Shown here: piece after piece, positions 1 to 14,399 of the stretch | How positions within the stretch are numbered: position 1 is the first letter of the stretch | Layout of the letters: each line of letters starts with the position of its first letter | DNA from: Diphasiastrum complanatum | Taxonomy: Eukaryota > Streptophyta > Lycopodiopsida > Lycopodiales > Lycopodiaceae | Direction of reading: 5' to 3' | NCBI GenBank assembly: GCA_029204225.1 | Contig: CM055104.1 | Coordinates: 45,761,835-45,825,834 of the forward strand | DNA: 64,000 nt | Position numbers and translations under genes: made by a program | Notes under the pieces: model-generated | Told to the model about the DNA's origin: nothing | The model's input: the letters and a program-made list of their open reading frames with translations, nothing else | Databases searched by the model: none

Positions 1-598
1 TGTTGGTTCTCTTTCTTTTTCTTGGAGAACAAAGCTTGAGAGTCATTGATGGAGGACGAGGATGCTCCATTCCTACGAGTTTCCTCCTGCAACAGCATAG
101 TTATGACTCTAGATAACGTTATTTATGAGTGAGTGGAAATCATCATCATCCAGTTTTCATAAGAAGATGACAGACTAGACAATAAAGTCATTACAACATC
201 AGAATCTTCAATTGCTGAATCTATGGCTGCCATCTATTCTAGTAGTCTTGAAATGATTTATGTGATTCTGAACAGAATCATATTCTGACATTCTGAGGGA
301 GAAGAACTTCTTTCTTAAATGTAGCTTTGAAGTGACATCTCTCACTTCATAGAGCGTGCGACATTTCAATGTATTTACATACAATAAATGAATGGATCTA
401 GATTAGTGAAGAGATAAGGGATGGAGAGGATAGGAATCCAACAAAAACTGGATGACTTTAACTATGTTTTGACTTTATGGTGTTTTTTTTGTTGTTGGTA
501 CTGTATATACTTTCAACTTTGTCTTACCTTGTTGATTTACGAATGAAGGTTTCAAAAGGTGTGGTCTTGACTTATGAAGATGAACTATGTGTCACTAT

Positions 599-2737
<2,139 letters not shown>

Positions 2738-4113
2738 TTATTCCACCCCTAATGTGTTGCAGGACCCATTGCAACTCATATTGGACGATGTCGCTCTGCT
2801 TTGTATTGGCATCTTCGATCGTCACTTGGAAAAGCGTAGATCCTAGTTCGCTTACATAAAACCAAGTGCTTATTGTCGCCAGTCTTTATCACAAAAAATG
2901 TCTTTCACGAATTGCCACGATTGGATTAGAATGTCTTATTGCTATAGGTGGTTGACATTCTCAAAATTGGAGAGCTCCCAGCAACTTCATAACTTGCATG
3001 CTCGAGTGCTTTCCTCATGTCTCTTTGTTTAGTCATTGTATCTGCCATTGACGGTTTCATCTTTGGTTTCTTGGCAGATTCCATCTTTGGTTTCTTCTGG
3101 GAGGTTTGTATCCTCCATTTACCTCTGGGTGTTTCCGTGGTTCTTCTCTCAGTTGAAGTCCCAGTCTCAAGGAAAACCTTTGATCTGCAGGTTGCACAAA
3201 CTTTGGTTATCAGTCTCAAGGGGATGGACTCAGCATAAAAAATTTGGTGGTAGAAATAGTTTTGGATGGACGGTTTGGTAACGGTGAGGAAACATGATGA
3301 AGGCTTGGTGACAAGGTGAAGGAACTAATAGTTCTACAATTGCAGCCTTGGACCCTTGCAATGTCGAGCTTCGACCACCACTTGCTGGATGAGGAGCTCT
3401 CTTTATTTTGCAGGTTCACGGATATCTTCATCTTTCATTTTTCTGCAACTCTTTCTTTTGATCCATTACTTTTGGATCTCTTTGGGCTTCATAAGAGGGG
3501 ATTCAACTGTCATTGCTCCAGAGAGTTTCTTTTGATCAAGGTTGATCTGACTCATCTATTGCTTAAGTTTTGTCCTTTTCTCCTCAGCTTTCTGGATCTT
3601 TCTTTTTGAGATTTTACAAGAGCTCCGGTTGAGATTTTACAGAGAGCTTCGGTTGAGCTGTGAGTTGGAGCTCCGGTTGACAGTCGAAGCTTGGGCTCCG
3701 GTTGAGATTTCACAGAGAGCTCCAGTTGAAAATTGACAAAGGTCTTCGGTTGAGATATTACAGAGAGCTTCGGTTGAGATTTGAAGCGTGAGCTTCGGTT
3801 GAGTTGTGAGCTGGAGCTCTGGTTGACAGTCGAAGCTTGGGCTCCGGTTGAGATTTCAGCGTGCGGAACAGGAGGAGCGTGAGCTTGAATAGAATCGAAT
3901 CCAGATTTGTGAGTGTGTTTGTTGACAAGTGATTGGCGAGGCTAACAGCTCGTGGATTTGGAAATGATGGAGCCAACGATGTGGCTTTGGTCAGCGTGTA
4001 GAAACTCAGATTTGTTTAAAGAATTGGAATGTTGTTGCGGGGATCTGAGCATGGACAAGGTTGCGGCCTTCTGATGCAGAAGATATTGGAGTTCAATGGG
4101 CAACGATGTCAAA
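2738..4113 (-). other. Internal region of the LTR element
   Basis: The left half holds short opposing reading frames of 73 to 97 residues with no recognised domain. The right half contains an imperfect tandem repeat (see 3610-3860). A lysine-rich minus-strand frame at 2926-3219 could be a gag relic, but nothing such as a zinc knuckle supports this. Confidence 0.5.
3610..3860. repeat. Degenerate tandem repeat, core GAGCTCCGGTTGA
   Basis: At least ten variants of a core GAGCT(C/T)CGGTTGA occur, separated by alternating short spacers such as GATTTTACAGA and GTGAGTTG. A larger unit of about 110-120 bp seems to occur twice, beginning near 3635 and 3755. Confidence 0.75.
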
Positions 4114-5267
4114 TGTTGACAGATCCCCTGCTCCAGAGGACCTGTTGTTTACTCGGTTTTCTGATATTTTCTACTTCTTCAGAACCGTTCTGCCTGTTAC
4201 CAGGCTTAAAGGCATTCGTTAGATGTCTTCTTGATTTAACAATGCCAACCCCAGCAGAAGGGATAGAGTGTCGTTTTAGTATTTTCTTTATGTCCTGCCT
4301 GTCAGAGGTCAACTCAGGGATGTCGCTTTTGAACGCACTTACATTCTACATGGATGCAAGCCAAGAACGCTCATTCACAGATCAACATACAAACCAATGA
4401 ACGTTCTACAGATTCTACAGCTACCTACACTTAAAACGGACTGAAATCAGAGCCTACACTACATTAACACTGAACTACCTTGAATAAATTGACAAAAGAA
4501 GAAACATAAAACTAATCTACAACATGTTAGAAGTCCAAGAATCAAGAAACCAACCAGCCTTTTGATTCTTGGACATCCCAAGAACATCAAGAACTGGATT
4601 GTACAGAGATATGCAAGAATCACACCACAGATCCAGCCTATTTAGTTTACTTGAATGCTGGCTCCTACATTAATCCACAAGAAAACAAGAAATCTAATCC
4701 ACTCTAAAAAGCAAGAAAACGAATCCACAACCACACACAATATGAATGGAAGGGCATGATCATAGGGGCATCACTCAAGAAAACCATCATGATCAAGGAG
4801 CTTAGTGTAGCATGAAATTCATGGAAAATCTTCTTATTAAGCATGGAGTAGACACAATGCAAAAAGCTCCTCTTCACAAAGAGGGAGTCTCTTAAATAAG
4901 CAAGAGAGCTCCTTAGGTGGCATCCTAGTGGAATTTCCACATTTCACAAATTACAAGTGGAATATTGCTCTCCACTAGAGGTCACCATCAAAAGGTGGCT
5001 CACTCTACTTTCTTTAAGAGGGGTCTACTTGCATTTATTGCATTTGCTTAGAAATACTAGTTCCTACATGGTCATTCCATCTTCCGGGATTCACCATGAG
5101 GCTTACACAGTTCTTACTTGTTTTTCCTAGCTAGTATTTCTTGGCTCTCATACTTGGCTCTCAGTCTACATTAGTCTCGTCTTCTCAGAGACCTCCTCGG
5201 TCTAAGGTGAGAGGTGCTCTTGAGTTGCTCTGTCCGAGTATCTTGGGGATTCGTCAGAATCAGCCAA

Positions 5268-5269
<2 letters not shown>
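4114..5269 (-). repeat. Right LTR (5' LTR if the element is on the minus strand)
   Basis: This is the longer of the two LTR copies. It carries the roughly 70-bp block near 5165-5238 that the left copy has lost. It ends in CAGCCAACA and is followed immediately by GT repeats. Confidence 0.85.

Positions 5270-5298
<29 letters not shown>
5270..5298. repeat. (GT)n tract, right flank of the LTR insertion
   Basis: This is a pure GT run of about 14 units that continues the tract interrupted at 1652. Confidence 0.9.
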
Positions 5299-6515
<1,217 letters not shown>

Positions 6516-6584
6516 AGTGTAGGTTTATATCTCTATCTCTCACCATACGTCCTTTTTTTTTTTTTCATTTTTTTATAGGCCAAT

Positions 6585-6905
6585 CTCCGCCTCTTGTAAA
6601 CCTTTACCCCTCTTGTAAACCCTAACCCCATCTCATGAACCCTTATCCCCCCTCCTTGTAGATCATAAATCAGTATGTCAAACCGTTATCACCCCCTCCC
6701 TCTTAAACCAATAGACATATCTCTCACTCATGCAAACACATTGCGTAAACTGTAAACCCCTCTCGTAATGTCTACAGTCCATACTCATAAATCTTAAATT
6801 CCCTCTCATAAATCCCCTCTTGTAAACCCTAAACCACATCTCGTAATGTCTACGACCCGGGCCCATAAACCTTAAACCGCTCTATTAAACCTTAAACCCA
6901 TCTAT
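6585..6905. repeat. Degenerate telomere-like repeat region
   Basis: Variants of TGTAAACCCTAAACC, CTTAAACC and CTCTTGTAAACC recur through the block, many of them containing CCCTAA or CTTAAACC. This resembles the plant telomere unit CCCTAAA interspersed with CTCTTGTA or CTCGTAAT spacers. It is interstitial and heavily diverged. Confidence 0.6.
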
Positions 6906-8136
6906 TACAGCTTGATAAGATATAGGCCATTGGGCATGTAAAGTTTGAACTATGATCACCGAGTCTCGATTGACTCACTGAGGCTTATATAGTGAATGAA
7001 TCGGTGCTTTATGAGCCATCTACATCCTAACCAAATTACTACCTAACCGAGTCTATCTTTATCACTTCCCAGGTTCTAAGACCTCTTACTCTAACCTAGA
7101 TTGTCTAAAATGAATTAAATTTGAATTTAGGGCCTATTTCACTCTTCTCAGCATGGTAGTCCATAAAACTCAACTCAAGAAAATGATCAACGAATAAAAA
7201 TATCAGTTTGTTAAATATTTGTGATGTCAAAGTATCCAACAATCGCATAGACTCCGCCCTCGCCAAGATCTCCCACTTATTGCTCCTACTACTCTTCTTG
7301 TGAAAAAAATAAGTAGCCCACATAGCCTAAATTGAGTTTTAAAACCTTCGTTTAAAAAAAGAAAACGTCACTGATTTCACAATGTTTAGTGTTATGGAAT
7401 GTTGCATTCTAAAGCAAGCATTCCATAACATTGTTCTAATGCAATGTAGGTCCAAACCCTAGTCTAAACGTAACTATAGTAGAAGGTCCAACAAATTATC
7501 TCACAACGTTATAACAATTAGTCAAAACGTTCCCAAAAAAAGATCAAAATCCGAGTATAAGCCTAGCTAAAGTAGAAGATCCACCATCTGTCCGATTATT
7601 TCACAGCTTTTTTAGATTCAAACAAACCTAGAATAATGTTTACAAAGGTTCTGAAGTTGGTCATAGCCTAATTGTTGTAGAAGATCCTACAAATTATCTC
7701 AAAACCTCATAAGAAGTTGACAAAACAAAAGGGTTAAGTGTGCAAGTTCTCTTACAAAGATACTTTAAGACATCAAGATCATAAACTAAAGAATTACTAT
7801 CAAACATCCTACTTATATTGTTTTGGAGACTCTTAAAAGAACTTTTTATGAAACTACCACATTATGACCAATAGCCTAGCACACCCAAATGGCAGTCTCT
7901 AAAAAAGTACTAAAAATCATATAACTGATAATAAATGTATCTAACAATTAGTGGTGTCATATGCCTAGTGATATTGGCTCTATACTTATAACAACGTCCA
8001 GGCTTTCATGGTCTAGATCAATACACATCCTTGATTGTCATTGTCTCCCATTAGCCAATCCGAGCATCCAACAAAACAAGCCAACACATGCTTTTGCTAG
8101 AACTCATTCATCTCTACCTTCTCGGTGATTCCTCTT
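6906..8136. other. Non-coding spacer
   Basis: No supported gene was found. Short frames (for example 72 residues on the minus strand near 7105-7323) show no family features. Confidence 0.45.
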
Positions 8137-8665
8137 CTAAAGCCCCTTCATTTTATGATCATCTAAAGTATGCTCATTAATCACGATGGAAAGAACTGAT
8201 AAAATATCCTTCCTTAAAGGATTCGGGGGTAACTGCGTAAAGGCAAGTTTTGTCTCAAGATGGAAGTATGAGCATAGAAAATTTATACGACTCATGGTGG
8301 AATACTGGCCGTCATTCCAACTGTTGAATCTCCATTTCTGCACAATCAACTTAATTTCCTCCAACTGCTGGTTTACTCCTGTGGTAGCTCCATCAAAAAT
8401 GGAAAAAAGTTTTGCCAACCTCTTTAGTTACCTGCGCACTGCTTTGAGTGAAACCTTTCCATCTTTTCTCATTCAGTAAAGTGGAGTAAATGTCCCGTGG
8501 CCTACAATGGAACTTTTCTACCAACAAAACAGTCTTGACGCCTTCCTTCACATGAGGCTTTGATTTGGTGGGTGGGACCTGTTTAGATCACCAGCCTTGA
8601 CATCCTTATCCAAAACCTTCATAAGTATTCCTTCGGATTTTTTCAAAACTTCGTAAAGCAGCTTC
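8137..8665 (-). pseudogene. AHA1-like pseudogene, C-terminal (AHSA1) domain
   Basis: The conceptual minus-strand translation reads through a stretch beginning FHCRPRDIYSTLLN, then KRWKGFTQSSAQV, then FSIFDGATTGVN and IVQKWRFNSWNDG. These match, in order, the hallmark segments of the C-terminal domain of AHA1, the activator of Hsp90 ATPase. The first two segments and the rest lie in different frames: a frameshift falls near 8405, between the FTQSS segment and FSIFDG. The end after about 8190 loses similarity. N-terminal AHA1 pieces lie upstream on the same strand (9106-9296 and 9553-9988). A functional copy would be a cytosolic co-chaperone of Hsp90; this copy is broken. Confidence 0.75.
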
Positions 8666-8719
8666 TATTTGTTGATAAAAAAATATACGACCAGCAGTTG
8701 TACAAATGTATATACTAAG

Positions 8720-9060
8720 TTTTTTTCCCTTCTCTATCTTTTTTGATAACAATGAATCTTTCTTCCTTTCTATTTATTCTTGAATGAAACCGCGTTCCTC
8801 TCAATCGGGGAGCATTCGGGGTTTGGTTCCAAGACCTTGCCAGACGTATGAAGACTTGCCATTGCCAATGTACGAAGACTTGTCGGGTTCTCCAACAGAT
8901 GAATATCATACTTGACCCTCGGAACGTTGTGGTATCCTTTTTTCAGACGAACGAAAAAGAATGAAGAATTGGTCAGAGCAGGATCCACTGACCATACATA
9001 CCATACTACGGAGAAGGAATTCGCTTCAGTATACGCTATCCCCAATCCTACTATGCGTCG
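8720..9060. other. Unassigned sequence between AHA1-like pieces
   Basis: The minus strand has an open frame of 91 residues (8770-9045) and plus frames are open over shorter runs, but no family was recognised. It separates the N- and C-terminal AHA1-like pieces and could be an insertion. Confidence 0.35.
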
Positions 9061-9105
9061 ACTCTTTCTTGTGTTGATATGTTGATAGCTTTGGAAGTAG
9101 CCGAT

Positions 9106-9296
9106 TTACTATTCTTAGTTCTAATGTACAGCCCTCCCTCTCCGTTAAGAATTTGTACATTCTCAAGAAGCTCTCCAAGACACTTGCGAGTCCATTCAGC
9201 CTAGTGTCCATTTAGCCCAGTGCCAATTGTGTAGATTGGCACCATCAGCCCTATCTTGAACGATCCAACGCTTGTCACCTTCTCCAAACTGAACCA
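9106..9296 (-). pseudogene. AHA1-like pseudogene, N-terminal piece (copy A)
   Basis: From an ATG at 9296 the minus strand reads MVQFGEGDKRWIVQDRADG and then NLHNWHWAKW, the start of the AHA1 N-terminal domain (family pattern: GDKRWIVxDRxDGxNVxNWHWAE). An insertion of about 15 bp relative to copy B brings a stop three codons after KW. Beyond it the DNA again matches copy B down to about 9110. The ATG is assigned because the family begins close to this motif. Confidence 0.75.
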
Positions 9297-9552
9297 TCCC
9301 TACGTAATGAATAGACACAAAAACTGGAATCCAAATGAAGATCTAAGTTAAGTAAATTAGCACAAAAATCACAATCCAGCTGAAAATATACAAATGCTTC
9401 CATCTAGGGGGTGTGCAAAGCAATGATCTAGGACGCCCAGAAAGGAAAACGATGATGTCATCCAGCACGATCTTCATGAGAATTGAAATTCAGTTGAATG
9501 ATCTTCACAAAAATGTGATGGAATGAACAAAAATTAGTCATTGTGCCTCAGT

Positions 9553-9988
9553 GTCGCTCTTTCTTGAGCTCCTCTTTGACTGGCCCACCTGCAGTCATTT
9601 CTTTAATATACTTTCCCACCCGCTCCAGGACAATTTTGCAAAAAAAGCCTCTTTAAGTCTCTGCCCTATCACAAATTCATCAAGAATACTAATCCTAACT
9701 TCAGGTTCTTCATCAACATTTTCATCTGCAACGTAGGGTAACTCGACTTTTCCTTCCACTTACGCCAAGCTGTTGCTGCTTTCATCCTTTGCTTCCCCTG
9801 ACCAAATTAACACTACTTTTATCAGGTATAATCTTGCCCTTGCCAGTGATAATCTCTATAGTCTTAGTTCTAATGTACAGCCCTCCCTCTCCGTTAAGAA
9901 TTTGTACATTCTCAAGAAGCTATCCAAGACACTTCCGAGTCCATTCAGCCCAGTGCCAATTGTGTATTGTGTAGATTGGCACCATCAC
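9553..9988 (-). pseudogene. AHA1-like pseudogene, rest of N-terminal domain (copy B)
   Basis: The minus strand carries, in several frames, WHWAEWTRKCL, LLENVQILNGEGGLYIRTK, GKGKIIP, WSGEAKDESS, GKVELPYVADENVDEEPEV and YIKEMTAGGPVKEELKK. These are in the order expected for the AHA1 N-terminal domain. There is an in-frame stop before the VEGKVELP segment, a 7-bp insertion before WHW, and at least two frame changes. The first 140 bp or so duplicate copy A (9110-9250), but the sequence upstream of the shared part differs, so the initiator segment is missing here. Lack of introns within this stretch may mean retrocopy ancestry. Confidence 0.72.
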
Positions 9989-10271
9989 CCACAACCATAT
10001 CCAAAGCTCGTCGGGGAGAGAGAGGAGGAGGGAGGGAGATGTGGATCTCTCCTTGGAGAGGGAGGGAGAGACAAAGAGAGGGAGGGATACATTTGAATTG
10101 GAAAGGTGGGGCAAGGGAAATGCAATATGCATGCATGGGGAGGGGAAAATGATGCATGGGTCCCATACATGCATCCTCCTCCCCAAGTTTTTTAGTTAAA
10201 AAAAGCTCATGCATGGGTGAGGGGAGGAGCATGCATGGTGCACCCATACACATGCGCAAAACTGTACATAA

Positions 10272-10276
<5 letters not shown>
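9989..10276. other. Purine-rich spacer with ATGCATGG motifs
   Basis: A GGGAGGGAGAGA-type purine tract (about 10016-10090) is followed by several copies of GCATGCATGGG or ATGCATGGTG. Overlapping open frames on both strands are low-complexity and unsupported. Confidence 0.5.

Positions 10277-10322
<46 letters not shown>
10277..10322. repeat. (TA)n microsatellite
   Basis: About 23 TA units in a row. Confidence 0.95.
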
Positions 10323-10323
<1 letters not shown>

Positions 10324-10389
10324 TAGTTGTGAGTGCCCGCCGTTGACGGGCAATGGTGGCCAATCTAGGTGACGACCAATGATTTGGAT

Positions 10390-11664
10390 GATGGCCGATC
10401 TTGAGTCTTTGGAAAAATTCAAGTCTTTGAAAAATTTGAGTCTCATGAATGATTGAGTCTTTCGAAACATTCGAGTTTTCTGGAAAAATTCGAGTCTTTT
10501 AAAAACTTCGACTTGACAGTACAAAGGGTCCTTTGATCCTTTGAAAAAATTCAAGTTGATAGTTCGATCATTTGGAAAAATTTGAGTCTTCAAAAATATG
10601 TCTAGGAAATGTCTAGAAAAATTCGAGAAAAGTTCGTGTCCAAACATTTGTCTAGAAAATGTCGTGTCTAGGAGCATTTGTGTCTAGGAAATCTCTAGAA
10701 AAGTTCGAGTCTCGAGTATCCAAAAATTCGAGAAAATTCGTGTCCAAAAATTTCTCTAGGAAATGTCATGTCTCGAAAAATTCGTGTCTAGGACATGTCT
10801 AGAAAAATTTGAGTCTCGAGTATCCAAAAATTTGTCTACGAAATGTGTCTAGGAAATGTCTAGAAAAATTTGAGTTGACAGTTCGATCCTTCAGAAAAAT
10901 TTGAGTCTTCATTCGTGTCTAGAACAATTCGTGTAAAATTTGTGTCCACGGGACATGTTGTGTCTTGGAAATGTCGAGAAAAATTTGAGTCTCGAGTATC
11001 CAAAAATTCGAGAAAAATTCGTGTCCAGAAATTTGTGTCTAGGAAATGTCGTGTCTAGAAAAATTTGTGTCTAGGACATGTCTAGAAAAATTCGAGTCTC
11101 GAGTATCTCAAAATTCGAGAAAATTCCGTGTCCAAAAATTTGTCTACGAAATGTGTCTAGGAAATGTCTAGAAAAATTCGAGTTGACAATTCAATCCTTC
11201 GGAAAGATTTGAATCTTCAAAATGTGTCTAGGAAATGTGTAGAAAAATTTGAGTCTTGAGTCTCCAAAAATTCGAGCAAAATTCGTGTCCAAATATTGAT
11301 CTAAAAAATTTGAGTCTCAAGTGTCCAAAAATTCGAGAGAAGCTTGTGTCCAAACATTTGTCTAGAAAAATTCGTGTCTAGAACATGTAGTGTCTAGAAA
11401 AATGCGTGTCTAGGAAATGTAGTGTCTAGAAAAATTCGTGTCTAGGAAATGTTTGGAAAAATTCGAGTCTCGAGTATCCAAAAATTCGAGAAAAATTCGT
11501 GTCCAAAACTTTGTCTAGGAAATGTCTAGAAAAATTCGAGTCTCGAGTCTCCAAAAATTTGAGAATAATTCGTGTCCAAAAATTTGTGTCTAGGAAATGT
11601 TGTGTCTAGGAAATGTCTACATATATATCTACATACACATATATATATCTACACACACACACAC

Positions 11665-11712
<48 letters not shown>

Positions 11713-12020
11713 GGCATGTGGTATGTATGTGTGTTTTGTTGGAATTCGATGCTTAGCCTCAATAATGAGAATCCTGAAAGCTGTACAAAACCCTGAAAAA
11801 GAAGGCTTGAGTTTTTCAGAAGGTTGAAGAATCCAGTGTCGGATTTTTTCCGACCCAATGTCATCTTTGTCAAAAAGAGATTTTTCGATCTTCGAAAAAA
11901 TTTGAGTCTTTGGAAAAATTCGGGCCTTTGGAATAATTCAGTCCTTTGGGAAAGTTCGGGCCTTTGGAAAAATTCGATTCTTTGGAAAAATTCGAGTCTT
12001 TGAAAAAATGCGAGTCTTAT
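10390..12020. repeat. Degenerate tandem array of GAGTCT / AAAAATTCGAG / GTCTAGGAAATG modules
   Basis: Dozens of short modules alternate: GAGTCTCGAGTATCC, AAAAATTCGAG, AAAATTCGTGTCC, AAATTTGTCTAGGAAATG and TCTAGAAAAATT. In the centre they assemble into longer units of very roughly 90-110 bp. At both ends (about 10400-10560 and 11885-12015) a simpler unit near 20 bp, CTTTGGAAAAATTCGAGT, dominates. A TA/CA microsatellite and about 110 bp of unrelated DNA interrupt it at 11618-11880. The repeated words include the palindromes CTCGAG and TCTAGA. The open frames across the array are a by-product of repetition. Confidence 0.8.
11618..11711. repeat. (TA)/(CA) compound microsatellite
   Basis: ATATAT, ACACAC and TCTACA blocks alternate before a pure CA run. 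Confidence 0.9.
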
Positions 12021-12073
12021 TTTATAAAGGGTTGAACCAAGGAAGATCCACCTGACAACTTTGTTTTGTGTAG

Positions 12074-12625
12074 GTACTTGAGGCAAAAGGGAATCCATAC
12101 TTGGCATGGAATGATTGGATATTGTCTGAAGGACCTCGGAAAGGATAATTTTCAGTGCGTTATGCATGGTGTAGATCAGAATGACATAGATAAAGGTCAT
12201 GAAGAATACATCAAGTATGGTGCTTCTGAGATAAAAAGTTGTGTGTCCTTAACCCCTGTTAATTTATTTGAGTGAGCATTTATATTTTCATATGAAAAGT
12301 AGGGTCAGTACGACCATTCTGCAGGTTTTGTTGGCCATGCTAAGGATGGGTAACTATTATCCAACAACTACGTGGGTGACTCTATTTCAGGGAAAAGGCA
12401 TGGATATATATGGCCAGGGTTGCTGCAGTTTGGAAGGCCATGAAAGCACCAAGCCTTGTTACTTCGGACGATGTGATGGCAATTTCTTTTCCAAAAGATG
12501 CAGATTTACAGTATTTTAAAAATTGTGTTCCGAGGTTTGATAATTTGTATGGTTTGAAGATGCAGGATGAGTGCACAAACCAGGCAAGTGGGCTGAAATC
12601 CTTGGAGCCTATTCCAAAACTGTAA
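12074..12625 (+). pseudogene. Broken gene with a Rep/HUH-like YxxK segment
   Basis: The first frame (to a stop at 12275) reads RYLRQKGIHTWHGMIGYCLK and continues DLGKDNFQ. The second (12268-12402) continues with HMKSRVSTTILQVLLAMLR and TWVTLFQGKGMD. The third (12410-12625) has VAAVWKAMKAPSLVTSDDV. All lie on the plus strand and follow one another with only a stop and a frame change between them, which looks like one decayed coding sequence. GYCLKD fits the YxxK motif III of single-tyrosine HUH (rolling-circle) nucleases, as in Replitron transposon or CRESS Rep proteins. The upstream HUH motif was not found; the region before a possible splice acceptor (TTTTGTGTAG, up to 12073) is the tandem array. 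Assignment to Rep is a hypothesis; the coding nature of the block is better supported. Confidence 0.45.
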
Positions 12626-12876
12626 TGGAATTTCTGATAATGATGTGGAGTTAGGATATGGTCGCATTAGTGACTGGGAATCTAGAGCAAATCCTATGTA
12701 ATGCTGAAGCGGTCCTTGCTGTGAACATTATATGCGATTGCTATGTAATGCTATGTAGTGCGGATTAAATTTTGGCGGTTGTTTTGAAATCACATATTAC
12801 TTTTGTTTTGGAATCACATGTAATGGAAATTGATGGAATGTTCGTGGTAATCTAAATTCTTGGGATCTTGCAAGAG

Positions 12877-12966
12877 CATGTTTTGAGAATGGAATTTTGC
12901 AAAATTTTACATGTTTTGAGAATGGAATTTTGCAGAATTTTGCATGTTTTGAGAATGGAATTTTGC
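12877..12966. repeat. 33-bp tandem repeat, about 2.7 copies
   Basis: The unit begins CATGTTTTGAGAATGGAATT and starts at 12877, 12910 and 12943. Copies differ at a few positions. Confidence 0.9.
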
Positions 12967-12994
12967 AATGAAATGTTTTGGAATGAAATGATGT

Positions 12995-13071
12995 GGTGTT
13001 GGTTACGGTTAGGGATAGGGTGGTGTTGGTTAAAGTTAGGGTTAAATTTTTAGGAGAAGGGTTAGGGTTTT

Positions 13072-13072
<1 letters not shown>
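12995..13072. repeat. Short telomere-like (TTAGGG) patch
   Basis: GGTTAGGGATAGGG, GTTAGGGTTAAAT and GGGTTAGGGTTTTTAG occur within 75 bp, just before a (GA)n tract. These match the plant telomere unit TTTAGGG imperfectly. Confidence 0.5.

Positions 13073-13136
<64 letters not shown>
13073..13136. repeat. (GA)n microsatellite
   Basis: About 32 GA units. Confidence 0.95.
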
Positions 13137-13144
<8 letters not shown>

Positions 13145-13469
13145 GTGCTGTACGTAGGCATGAGAGAGCTACACCAGGTATTTGTGAAGAATGAATAGTG
13201 GGCGCACAATGTTAGATGCTATGTCGAACACCATAGAGTGGGTCGAGTTGTCGTGCGCAAAAAACCTTGTCTATTGGATTGTTCATGTACACGCCATTTG
13301 TGAGATTGATATGTGATGAACCAGTGTTGGTCCGATCCAGGAAAACCATCGTGTTTTAATGGGTCATCTGTGTGCATGGATGCAACGCCTGCATTTTGTA
13401 GCAGGATGTCGAATCTCCCTGGTTGACCCCTCACTCGACAATACATTAACTCATATACAAAGATGAAGA

Positions 13470-13510
13470 TGAGAGAGAGAGAGAGGGAGGGAGGGAGGGA
13501 GGGAGGGAGG

Positions 13511-13567
<57 letters not shown>
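13470..13567. repeat. (GA)n-(GGGA)n-(GA)n microsatellite
   Basis: GA units, then about eight GGGA units, then about 27 more GA units. The GGGA core has four-purine spacing that could support G-quadruplex folding. Confidence 0.95.
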
Positions 13568-13569
<2 letters not shown>

Positions 13570-13629
13570 CAAAAAAAGACATGCGTACAGGAGGCGTGGC
13601 AGATATCTCCCCATGTCCCTGAGGGAAGT

Positions 13630-13885
13630 AGATCTGGCAATGCTAATCAACCCCGTGTAGAAGGGTGTTGATCCATTACAATCATTTTTCTTTCCTGCCA
13701 CATCAAACTGTCGCTCTTCCTTCTGATTGCATCTGGCAATCCGTTCTGACATCTGGAAATGTTATCAACTCATATAGAAGCCCATTGATCCATCACAACT
13801 TGCTAATCCTTCTCATCGTAACCCATTTTGGCATCTGGCGATGTTGATCTCATACAAAAGTCTGTTAATCCATTCAATCTTTTGT
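13630..13885. repeat. Degenerate direct repeats, GCATCTGGCAATGTTAATC type
   Basis: Three diverged copies of a 50-60 bp segment occur, with the order (A/T)CTGG(A/C)(A/G)ATG, then ATCAACTCATATAGAAG, then TTGATCCATCACAA. They start near 13636, 13748 and 13832. Each is followed by a less-similar spacer. Confidence 0.55.
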
Positions 13886-14399
13886 ATGCGCTCTATCGGG
13901 CTCCAGAACTGATGCGATCAGAATGTGCTCCATAACACTATAATGCTCCATAATGCTCCATAACTGATGCTCTTTAGAATGCCTGCTCCTTGCTCAAAAT
14001 CAGGGGAGAGAGAGCAAAAAACCGCCGCCAACATTTCTCGCTGAGAGCTCGTTGAGAATCTGGAGATGGCAGAGGCTCGCTGAGGGTTGTGAGAAAACAT
14101 GTTGATGGAGAAAACATGTTTTGTGTTATGATTGATCCACATGTGCCCCAATATTTTAGTGACTGAAATAGATGGCTTTGATTAGAAATATGAACATATT
14201 TTTTATTTGTATTGTAAGGTTGGAGATTGGGTGCTCTATTTTTTCTACATCACTTGATCTCTAATAAGTTTAGTGCCTTTATAAGGTTTTAAATGTCTCT
14301 TGTTTTCTTTTTTGAGCTGTTGGTTTTCATTAAAAGGCCAGCTAATATCCATTTTAAAATTCTTTGGAAAGAGAAAATTTCACATCATCATTTACAAAA

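Noticed and set aside
10207-10677. 156-residue minus-strand frame
   Set aside because: It runs through (TA)n and the tandem array; open only because the repeat lacks stops in that frame.
10390-12020. A CRISPR array
   Set aside because: Plant genomic context; modules are variable, without constant repeats and unique spacers.
11649-12200. 183-residue minus-strand frame
   Set aside because: It is antisense to the broken coding block and crosses the CA microsatellite and the tandem array.
13219-13752. 177-residue minus-strand frame
   Set aside because: The middle third is microsatellite and the ends match no family.
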